Shown here: piece by piece, positions 57,548 to 64,000 of the stretch | How positions within the stretch are numbered: the stretch's first letter is position 1 | Layout: each line of letters starts with the position of its first letter | NCBI GenBank assembly: GCA_965249775.1 | Contig: OZ252253.1 | Span: 4,092,001 to 4,156,000 of the forward strand | DNA: 64,000 bases | From: UBA822 sp965249775 | GTDB taxonomy: Bacteria > Gemmatimonadota > Gemmatimonadetes > Longimicrobiales > Gaopeijiaceae | Direction: 5' to 3' | Position numbers and translations under genes: made by a program | The notes under the pieces: generated by a model | Told to the model about the DNA's origin: nothing | Seen by the model: only the letters and a program-made list of their open reading frames with translations | Databases searched by the model: none

Positions 57548-59692
57548 CCCTGAGCGCTGTACCTTCTGAGACAGAGACCGATCCTTCAGGCTACTCCCCT
57601 GGCCAGACAGACTCGGACTGGAAATGAAGTAACGGTGTGCTCCGAACGGATCACTGCCCACTTGTCCTCTCACGTAGGTCCGATCCGGCTGGAGGTACCA
57701 GCTCTGTAGGTTGTCGTGGAGGTTTGCCCCCATGATCTCCTCCAGCATTTGGCGGTGAACCGTGGGATTTTCGATCGGGACCAGGAGCTCGATTCTGCGA
57801 TCGAGGTTGCGGGGCATCCAGTCGGCGGACGAGAGGAAGACCTTCGCCTGGGGCGACGGAAGCGAATGCCCCGCGCCGAAGCAAACGATACGGCTGTGCT
57901 CCAAGAAGCGTCCGATCACGCTCTTGACCGTGATGTTCTCCGATAGGTCCGGGATGCCCGGCCGGAGGCAGCAGATCCCTCGCACCACCAGATGGATCTG
58001 GACGCCGGCCTCCGAGGCCCGGTACAGAGCGTCGATGACTTCCCGATCCACAAGCGCGTTGAGCTTGGCCCAGATGGTCGCTGGCTGGCCGGCCTCGGCA
58101 TGCTCGATCTCGTCGTCGATGAGCCGAATCAGCGCATCCCGAAGAAGGAAAGGCGCAACCACCAGCTTGTCCAATTCGTCGGGGTGACCGTACCCGGTGG
58201 TGAAGTTGAAGACACGGGCCGCGTCTCGGCACAGCTCCTCGTCGCATGTGAAGTAGGAAAGGTCAGTGTACACGAGCGCGTTGTCGGGGTGATAATTCCC
58301 GGTCCCAAAGTGCACATAGGAGCGTAGCGAGCCCCCCTCGCGCCGAACGACCAGGGTCATCTTGGCGTGGGTCTTCAGGTCGATCACACCGTACACGACG
58401 TGAACCCCTGCCGCCTCCATCTTGCGCGCCTGCCGAATGTTCGCCTCCTCGTCGAAACGCGCCTTCAGCTCGATCAAAGCCGTCACGTTCTTACCGGACT
58501 CGGCGGCTTCGATCAGGTCCCCGACGATGGGCGAGTCATCACTCGTGCGGTACAATGTCTGCTTGATGGCCACGACATCCGGATCACGCGCCGCTTGGCG
58601 GACAAATTCGACGACCACGTCGAAGCTCTCGTATGGATGATGTACCAGCAGATCTTTCGCTCGGATGGCCGCGAAGTGATCACCATCGAAATCTCGGATG
58701 CGCTCGGGAAACCGCGGCGTGAAGGGTTCGAACAGGAGGTCCGGGCGTTCCGCCACGATCAACTCGCTCAGATCACCGATGCCCAGCAGGTGACTGGCCT
58801 GGAAGACGTTGCCCTCCTCGACATCCAACTCGTCCATGACGGAGTCCTTCATCTCCTTCGACATGAACGACGATACCCGGAGGGAAATCGCCGATCCCCG
58901 CCTCCGACGTCTTACAAGGGACTCGAACTCGAGCAGCAGATCCTCCGCCTTTTCTTCGATTTCCACATCCGAGTCACGCAGAATCCTGAAATGTTCGGCC
59001 TCTTCGACCGAGAAACCCGGAAACAGCGAACCGAGGTGCCGACAGATCACGTCTTCGACCTTCACGAATGTCGGCTTCTTCGGCCTCCCTGGTAGGCGGA
59101 TGAAGCGTGGCATCTGGTTCGGCAAGGGCAGCAGGGCCGACATCAGGGCGCCACCGGCGGCTCGGCGCAGCGAAAGCGCCAAACTCATTCCGCCGTTGGG
59201 GATGAACGGGAATGGGTGCGCCGGGTCAGCCGCCAGCGGCGTCAATACCGGAAAAATCTCGTGCGTGAAGTGATCGTCGAGCCAACGCTGTGCCTTTTCG
59301 TCGAGATCCGACGGATGAAGCACGGCGATGCCGTGTTCTGCTAAGGCCTCCTTCAACACCTCCCAGGTTTCCTGCTGCCGGACCATGAGCTTGATCGCAC
59401 GGCTGTTGACCTGCCTAAACTGCCGGATCGGCGTTCGCCCATCCTGGCTGAGCGACCTTACGCCGGCCCGCACCTGGGCTCGCAGGCCGGCTACCCGTAC
59501 GATAAAGAACTCGTCCAGGTTGGTCCCGGAAATCGAGAGAAACCGAAGACGCTCGAGAACCGGGTGGTTCTCGTTCATGGCCTCGTCGAGCACCCGCTCA
59601 TTAAACGCCAACCAGGATAGCTCCCGGTTGATGAAGCGCTTGCGCGACCGCGGCCCGATTGCGGTGAGATCTTTTTCGGCGGCTTTCGCCAC
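57530..59692 (-). CDS. ppk1: Polyphosphate kinase 1
   Basis: Membrane-associated enzyme that makes polyphosphate from ATP. The 720-residue protein has the N-terminal helical domain (RELSWLAFNERVLDEA), the head domain with SISGTNLDEFF, and the two PLD-like catalytic domains. The phosphorylated His is in LKTHAKMTLV and the second conserved His in GRFLEHSRI. GTG 59692 with GGGGG 7 bp upstream is the start. CHAD on one side and SixA on the other point to a polyphosphate gene group. Confidence 0.95.
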   Translation of the reverse strand: MAKAAEKDLTAIGPRSRKRFINRELSWLAFNERVLDEAMNENHPVLERLRFLSISGTNLDEFFIVRVAGLRAQVRAGVRSLSQDGRTPIRQFRQVNSRAIKLMVRQQETWEVLKEALAEHGIAVLHPSDLDEKAQRWLDDHFTHEIFPVLTPLAADPAHPFPFIPNGGMSLALSLRRAAGGALMSALLPLPNQMPRFIRLPGRPKKPTFVKVEDVICRHLGSLFPGFSVEEAEHFRILRDSDVEIEEKAEDLLLEFESLVRRRRRGSAISLRVSSFMSKEMKDSVMDELDVEEGNVFQASHLLGIGDLSELIVAERPDLLFEPFTPRFPERIRDFDGDHFAAIRAKDLLVHHPYESFDVVVEFVRQAARDPDVVAIKQTLYRTSDDSPIVGDLIEAAESGKNVTALIELKARFDEEANIRQARKMEAAGVHVVYGVIDLKTHAKMTLVVRREGGSLRSYVHFGTGNYHPDNALVYTDLSYFTCDEELCRDAARVFNFTTGYGHPDELDKLVVAPFLLRDALIRLIDDEIEHAEAGQPATIWAKLNALVDREVIDALYRASEAGVQIHLVVRGICCLRPGIPDLSENITVKSVIGRFLEHSRIVCFGAGHSLPSPQAKVFLSSADWMPRNLDRRIELLVPIENPTVHRQMLEEIMGANLHDNLQSWYLQPDRTYVRGQVGSDPFGAHRYFISSPSLSGQGSSLKDRSLSQKVQRSGSTPER

Positions 59693-59794
59693 GTGCTAGC
59701 CCCCTGGGTCCGAAGGGATGTCGCCCCGGAGGACGACGCCCTTATACTACCACGATTTCCGTCAGATGTTTAAGAATAGTGATAGGTAGTGATC

Positions 59795-60310
59795 ATGAAG
59801 ACAATTTTCCTGCTCCGCCATGCGAAGTCGTCCTGGGACGACGAGTCACTCCCCGACCACGACCGCCCGCTCAGCCCAAGGGGCCGAGCCGCCGCTCCCC
59901 GGATCGGGGCATATATGCGCGGGGCGGGTTGTCTGCCGGATCTGGTACTCTGCTCCACGGCCAAGAGGACGAGGCTGACATTGCACGCCGTGCTTCGCGA
60001 GTTGGAGGTGGAGCCCGTCATCGAGTTCCTGGAGGATCTCTACCTGGCGGCTCCGGGCGAGATGCTCGATCTCGTCAGATCTGTGCCCGACACGGTGGAG
60101 GCCGTGCTCCTGGTGGGCCACAACCCCGGGACGGGTATGCTGGCGGGTGCTCTCTCTGGCGACGGCCTACCGGAGAAGATGAGCCTGATGAGGGCCAAGT
60201 TCCCAACTACGGGACTGGCAATTATCGAGCTGAGTGTCAATCGTTGGAAAGACACTGTAGGCGGGTGCGGAATCCTCAAAGAGTTCATTCGGCCGCGGGA
60301 CTTGCCTTGA
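59795..60310 (+). CDS. sixA: SixA-type phosphohistidine phosphatase
   Basis: A 171-residue member of the histidine phosphatase superfamily that removes phosphate from phospho-His of signalling proteins. The catalytic RHAKSSW motif is at the N-terminus, and the second His is in LLVGHNPGTGML. ATG 59795 is chosen, and a GTG 6 bp upstream is in frame. Divergent from ppk1 with about 100 bp between, a pairing often seen. Confidence 0.9.
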   Translation: MKTIFLLRHAKSSWDDESLPDHDRPLSPRGRAAAPRIGAYMRGAGCLPDLVLCSTAKRTRLTLHAVLRELEVEPVIEFLEDLYLAAPGEMLDLVRSVPDTVEAVLLVGHNPGTGMLAGALSGDGLPEKMSLMRAKFPTTGLAIIELSVNRWKDTVGGCGILKEFIRPRDLP

Positions 60311-60362
60311 TCCTGTGACCTCGCCCGCCGACCCAAGAGGTGACGCGCGTTGGAGGTGTACC

Positions 60363-60602
60363 ATGTTCAAGACGATCTCGATGGCCGCCTTGGCGGCTCT
60401 GACCACTCTTTCCATCGGTTGCTCGGGCGGTGGTGATGGCAGCGCCAGCAATGCTGCCGACACTCTGACCCGTCGGCAGAAGGATGAGATCATCTCGACG
60501 CTGCCGATTCCGGGAGCCCGCGGTGTGGGCCGCGCTCTAGACGTCAGCGATCAGCTCGCGGACCGTGCACAACGTCACGATTCCCTTGCGGTAGGGCGGT
60601 AG
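60363..60602 (+). CDS. Small lipoprotein
   Basis: A 79-residue lipoprotein: MFKTISMAALAALTTLSIGC with GGAGG 6 bp upstream of ATG 60363. The mature part is about 60 residues, Asp/Ser/Gln-rich with TRRQKDEIISTLPIPGARGVGRALDV. Unknown function. Similar short lipoproteins are found in Gemmatimonadota. It converges on the cytochrome gene 32 bp away. Confidence 0.68.
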   Translation: MFKTISMAALAALTTLSIGCSGGGDGSASNAADTLTRRQKDEIISTLPIPGARGVGRALDVSDQLADRAQRHDSLAVGR

Positions 60603-60634
60603 CAAGACGAAGAGAAAGCGCCCGGGGGCTTGTC

Positions 60635-61120
60635 TCAGTGGCTCAACGCCCAAACGTAAGCCGCCACGGACCGGACTTGAGCTTCCGTGATGGCCGCGCC
60701 ACCCTTCGGAGGCATGATGGCCCCCAGCGGGTTGGTGGCGTCGTCAGCCGAGACTCCTTCCGTGATCTGCGTAACGAGCTGCTCGTACTCGCCGTCGCCG
60801 ACTAGCCACTCCCCGTCCGTGAGGCTCGGTCCGATGGCCCCCTCGGCGTTCGGCCCATGGCACGCCGCACAGATGCCCGCGCCCGCATATATCTGCTGAC
60901 CCTCTTGGATCATCGCCTCTGTAATGCCTGCCGGCAGCTCGGCGGCAGTGAAACCGGATGGCGTTGCACCGGCCGGGGCGGCCGGTTGAGATGCGGTGGC
61001 CCCAATATCGTTCATAACGTCGGCGTCTTCCGAGGCAGCGCCGCCGGAGCACGCCACCGCCATGGAAGTCGCGAAAAGAGCCAGAACGAATCTGGCAAAC
61101 GTGAAGGAAGTACGCTTCAT
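60635..61120 (-). CDS. Cytochrome c lipoprotein
   Basis: A 161-residue periplasmic cytochrome: lipobox AVACSG, an Ala/Pro-rich linker, and a class-I c-type domain with CAACHG and a probable Met ligand in IMPPKGG. ATG 61120 (MKRTSF) is chosen since AAGGG stands 6 bp before it. It is a likely electron carrier, for example for the PQQ enzymes, but the link is inference. The 328-bp gap upstream (61121-61448) contains only a sigma-54-like promoter near 61381. Confidence 0.9.
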   Translation of the reverse strand: MKRTSFTFARFVLALFATSMAVACSGGAASEDADVMNDIGATASQPAAPAGATPSGFTAAELPAGITEAMIQEGQQIYAGAGICAACHGPNAEGAIGPSLTDGEWLVGDGEYEQLVTQITEGVSADDATNPLGAIMPPKGGAAITEAQVRSVAAYVWALSH

Positions 61121-61380
61121 ATCCATCCCTTAGACCATTAAGCGGCGTGCCAGGCCAGGCCGAGAACATCTCGGCTGCCCACCGCCGATTATTTTCCGCC
61201 TAGAAGCTAAGAGCACGGGGGCCCAAGCCCAAGACCCGCACGAAACGCATGCCCTGACCCTTCTTCTTCCAACGGTGTCGAGAATTCCGGTGTCCCAAGT
61301 TGATGACACACGCTGTCCCCGTACGGTGCCAGAAGCCTCCCGATTTGCGGAGAATTCGCTCGAAACCGCTCTCCTGAATC

Positions 61381-61396
61381 CGGCATGCCTCTTGCA
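61381..61396 (+). promoter_or_regulatory. Candidate sigma-54 (-24/-12) promoter
   Basis: cGGCATG-CCTC-TTGCA matches TGGCACG-N4-TTGCW in every invariant position: GG at -24, GC at -12 and the right spacing. It lies 53 bp before the TTG start of the outer-membrane gene. No enhancer or sigma-54 activator gene is seen in the window. Confidence 0.55.
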
Positions 61397-61448
61397 TTAA
61401 TCGCAGCCGTGGTTAGTGTCGGACCTGGGATGAAATCGGGAGGCTCTC

Positions 61449-62204
61449 TTGATCGGTGACTGGAGTCGAGTTCGAGCGGCGGTTTTCGTGCTCACCGCCA
61501 CCTTGCCTCTTCTACCTTCCGCAACCTCCGCTCAAAGTGGTGGCCAGGGCTTCCTCTTCGAGCAACCGATGGTTCAAGTGGGCATCGACGTCGGTTACGC
61601 GTTGGCCCATGCCAGTGGCCCGGTGTTGAACCACGCCCGTGATCAGCTGACCCTGGGTGGGCGCGACTTCGATGCTCCTTCCTGGGGAGTCGAGTTCGCC
61701 CTCCGAACACATGAGCGCTTGGACGTTGCACTGGATTTCAGGTTCTCGAGGAGCAAGACCCTGTCTGAAATGCGAGACTGGGTGGATCTCGACAACCTCC
61801 CGATTGAACAAACGACGACGTTCACGAGGATGCCGCTGACGGTCAACGCGAGGTTCTATCTCCGCGACCGTGGTCGGGCCGTCAGCCGATTCGTCTGGAT
61901 TCCAGAAAAGTGGGCGCCATTCATTGGCGTTGGTGGCGGCCTCACCTGGTACCAATTCGAGCAAACTGGAGACTTCGTCGATGTTGCCACACTCGACATC
62001 CTCAACCTCACCCTCGAATCGAGTGGTGCGGCGCCCACCGGGCATGTCTTTGCGGGAGTCGATATATCGATCAGCCCGCGGTGGCTGTGGAGGTTGGAGG
62101 GGAGGTACGCTTTTGCCACCGCCACGACGGATTATGCGTTTAATTTCGATAACATCGAGTTGAGTGGCTTCCAGGCCACGATAGGCATTTCGGCTCGGTT
62201 CTAA
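61449..62204 (+). CDS. Outer-membrane beta-barrel protein
   Basis: A 251-residue exported protein with a signal peptide (AAVFVLTATLPLLPSATSAQ) and beta-barrel strands alternating, such as VQVGIDVGYALAHA, GVEFALRTHERLDVALDFRFS and LWRLEGRYAFATATTDYAF, ending in the aromatic ISARF. The TTG start at 61449 has GGGAGG 6 bp upstream. It is the first of two genes behind the sigma-54-like promoter. Confidence 0.8.
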   Translation: MIGDWSRVRAAVFVLTATLPLLPSATSAQSGGQGFLFEQPMVQVGIDVGYALAHASGPVLNHARDQLTLGGRDFDAPSWGVEFALRTHERLDVALDFRFSRSKTLSEMRDWVDLDNLPIEQTTTFTRMPLTVNARFYLRDRGRAVSRFVWIPEKWAPFIGVGGGLTWYQFEQTGDFVDVATLDILNLTLESSGAAPTGHVFAGVDISISPRWLWRLEGRYAFATATTDYAFNFDNIELSGFQATIGISARF

Positions 62205-62218
62205 CCGGAAGAGGCAAC

Positions 62219-63625
62219 ATGGTAGGCACCGTAAAGGACGGACAGCGGAGAGCCACCCTAGCCACCCTCGTGGGGGCATGGTTGGTTCTGGCGGTTCCCA
62301 TGGCTGCGGCGCAGGAAGTAGACAGCCGATGGGCACCTTGGGTCGGATGCTGGCGGGCGGTCGACGAGGCGGCGGAGGCACCCGTCGTGTGCGTCGTACC
62401 TCTCCCGGGTGAGTCGGCCATCGAAATACTCTCCGTGGTCGACGGTCAGGTTGTGTCACGAGAATCGATCTCTGCTGACGGGCGGCAGCACGCTGTAAGT
62501 AGAGATGGGTGCGAGGGCTGGGAACGGGCTGAGTTCTCCGCCGACTCCCACCGCGTCTACGTCCGATCGGAGCTTACTTGTGATGCCGGCGGCGCTAGGA
62601 GCTCGACAGGCGTGATGTCCATGGCGTCACCGTTCGAATGGCTGGACGTCCGGACCATGGATGTGGGCGAAGGGAATCTGGTCTGGGCGCTTCGATACCG
62701 GCAGGCGTCGCGCGCTGACTACCTGGCAGCGGGGCAGGAGGAGCTGATTGAATCGCAGGTTTCGGACGCAACAGCGCTCCGGGTGGCCGCCTCCCGTCCG
62801 ATCGCTGTCGACGACGTGATCGAGGCGGCCGGAAAGGTTTCTGCAGAGACGGTGCAGGTCTGGGTTGCGGAGCGAGCCGAGCCCTTCGCTCTGGATGCGA
62901 GCAGGTTGATTGACATGGCGGACGCGGGTGTTCCCGCTGACGTGATCGACGTCGTCGTCGCGGTTTCGTACCCTGAGAAGTTCGTGGTCAACGGGGAAGA
63001 TCCGTTGGGGCCTCGCCGGGCCGAAGCCGAAGCCGGAGCGGGACGCGCGGGCTACGCCTACGGTGTGGGTGCCAATCCCTTTGAGGACCCGTTTTACGAT
63101 CCATATGCACGCTATGGCTACTATTCCCCCTACGGATACGGACCTCGCTTCGGATACGGCTTGGGCTATTACGGCCGTTATGGATACGGCTACGGCGGAT
63201 TCGGCGGATTCGGCGGCTATGGCGTATACGGGGGATCCGGATTCGGGTACTCCCCCGGATTCGGCCCATACCCGGGATACGGCTACGGCGGATTCGGTGG
63301 CGGTTACGGATACGGCTTTGGCGGTCGGATCGTTGTGGTCGACCGACGCGGGAGTGGGTCCGGTGGTGGGTCCGGTGGGAGCGCCTCCGGCACCAGGAGC
63401 GGACGGGTGGTCAGCGGAGGGGGCTATACGAGCGTAGGGAGCGGTGGTAGGAGCACCGGCAGATCTGCCCAGCCGCGCTCCTCAGGATCCTCGGGTAGGT
63501 CCTTCGGAGGCGCGTCCAGGGGGTCGTCTGGAGGCTCGGCCGCGGCGCCCGCTCGCAGCCCTTCCAGCTCTTCGCCGCGATCTACCGGCCGGCGAGCCAT
63601 GCCCAGGCCGCGTGGTGGTAATTAG
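62219..63625 (+). CDS. Secreted Gly/Tyr-rich protein
   Basis: A 468-residue protein with a signal peptide (LATLVGAWLVLAVPMAAAQ), an N-terminal domain (about 35-265) with two Cys pairs, then a low-complexity tail: first YGYGYGGFGGFGGYG-type Gly/Tyr/Phe repeats (about 290-370), then Gly/Ser/Arg repeats. Such tails occur in surface and matrix proteins and can form adhesive or phase-separating material. Family not recognised. ATG 62219 has GGAAGAGG 5 bp before it and lies 14 bp after the beta-barrel gene. Confidence 0.78.
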   Translation: MVGTVKDGQRRATLATLVGAWLVLAVPMAAAQEVDSRWAPWVGCWRAVDEAAEAPVVCVVPLPGESAIEILSVVDGQVVSRESISADGRQHAVSRDGCEGWERAEFSADSHRVYVRSELTCDAGGARSSTGVMSMASPFEWLDVRTMDVGEGNLVWALRYRQASRADYLAAGQEELIESQVSDATALRVAASRPIAVDDVIEAAGKVSAETVQVWVAERAEPFALDASRLIDMADAGVPADVIDVVVAVSYPEKFVVNGEDPLGPRRAEAEAGAGRAGYAYGVGANPFEDPFYDPYARYGYYSPYGYGPRFGYGLGYYGRYGYGYGGFGGFGGYGVYGGSGFGYSPGFGPYPGYGYGGFGGGYGYGFGGRIVVVDRRGSGSGGGSGGSASGTRSGRVVSGGGYTSVGSGGRSTGRSAQPRSSGSSGRSFGGASRGSSGGSAAAPARSPSSSSPRSTGRRAMPRPRGGN

Positions 63626-63791
63626 GGCGCGAATAGGGCTCTAATTCCGGCGGACGCGCTGAGGGCCGCTCGGCAGCTCGGCGTCTTTCTCTCAATCTCG
63701 GGGTCACTCCCTCAGAGTTCTCTCTCTCTCTGCCCTGCTCTGGATCGGAGCAGGCCGCACCGGGTCGTGACGACTTCCGGTGGGCTTGTCC

Positions 63792-63836
63792 CGATATATC
63801 GAATAGTATATCGTATCGGTGCGTAACGATATATCG
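63792..63836. promoter_or_regulatory. Three CGATATATCG-type operator sites
   Basis: Perfect CGATATATCG copies lie at 63792-63801 and 63827-63836, and a partial copy with TATATCG is centred near 63810, so sites are spaced about 17 bp apart. PadR-type repressors bind similar short palindromes near their own promoters. They precede the PadR gene by about 60 bp. A (TC)n run at about 63719-63731 is just upstream. Confidence 0.6.
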
Positions 63837-63895
63837 ACTCATGTCCTGACCGAACCGCGAGACCACGGAACGGAGGGGAAAGGGAGGAGGACGAG

Positions 63896-64000
63896 ATGTT
63901 TTGCGCAACGGATTACGGGTTCGACTTCGAGTCAATGTTTTTCGGACCCCGGCGTCGTCGCCGGCGGCGCCACATGAAATGGAAGATCTTCGAGCGCGGA
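63896..64000 (+). CDS. PadR-family transcriptional regulator (5' part)
   Basis: Thirty-five codons from ATG 63896 (AGGAGG 7 bp upstream) to the window end: an acidic aromatic N-terminus, seven consecutive Arg, then HMKWKIFERG, which resembles the beginning of PadR winged-helix domains (MKWKIFERGDLKYVIL-type). The operator-like palindromes upstream support a PadR autoregulator. The rest is beyond the window. Confidence 0.6.
   Translation, partial: MFCATDYGFDFESMFFGPRRRRRRRHMKWKIFERG

Noticed and set aside
61200..61397. 65-residue minus-strand frame upstream of the beta-barrel gene
   Set aside because: It has no ribosome-binding site, overlaps the candidate sigma-54 promoter and shows no family features.

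Overview
The window looks like a high-GC chromosomal segment from an aerobic, didermic heterotroph, most probably Gemmatimonadota or a near relative (inference). The basis is the TonB-linked SusC-type receptor with its SusD-type lipoprotein partner, many small lipoproteins, a PadR regulator with an Arg-rich N-terminal tail, tandem-repeat-rich gene junctions, and housekeeping genes of mixed affiliation. No rRNA, tRNA, CRISPR, phage or transposase gene was recognised. Gene density is high and operons are short.

Layout. 1-4038: end of msrP, msrQ, an RNA cytosine methyltransferase, and a convergent PilB/GspE-like ATPase whose catalytic residues are lost. 4452-9683: a susC-susD outer-membrane uptake pair with an intercistronic hairpin and a strong terminator that lies inside the 3' end of the convergent bioD. 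9635-14011: biotin operon bioB-bioA-bioF-bioD (minus strand). 14131-15234: a noncoding cluster of palindromic repeat elements around a cupin gene. 15283-19458: a Tat-exported, three-subunit molybdenum hydroxylase (2Fe-2S, Moco and FAD subunits). 19591-24904: DUF2911, EamA transporter, pheA, a cold-shock gene, homocysteine methyltransferase, YaiI-like protein and an ArsR-like regulator. 25225-32100: a second cold-shock gene, a His-rich/outer-membrane pair, several lipoproteins, a cyclophilin lipoprotein that seems to lack a standard start codon, and a trypsin-like protease next to a free-standing copy of its N-terminal domain. 32330-39495: VCBS-repeat protein, cupin-NhaC pair, LVIVD propeller, cytosolic BtuF-like protein, and a divergent MarR/VOC pair. 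39527-47206: ROK kinase, complete arginine deiminase set arcA-arcB-arcC behind a receiver protein, and a dioxygenase-esterase pair resembling the quinone-detoxifying MhqO/MhqD. 47275-51058: two PQQ enzymes. 51102-56842: OmpA, membrane proteins, HAD phosphatase, desaturase, pdxH. 55973-60310: polyphosphate neighbourhood (CHAD, PPK1, SixA). 60363-64000: lipoprotein, cytochrome c, a likely sigma-54-driven surface-protein pair, and the start of a PadR gene behind three palindromic operators.

The physiology suggested is respiratory (cytochrome c, PQQ dehydrogenases, Moco hydroxylase, periplasmic Met-sulfoxide repair) with backup energy and stress systems (arginine deiminase, polyphosphate, cold shock, Na+/H+ antiport). 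The most unusual trait is structural. At least ten separate tandem duplications of 9-90 bp sit at gene ends, and several copy a gene's own ribosome-binding and start region (msrQ, the YaiI gene, the LVIVD gene) or its stop region (40511-40618).
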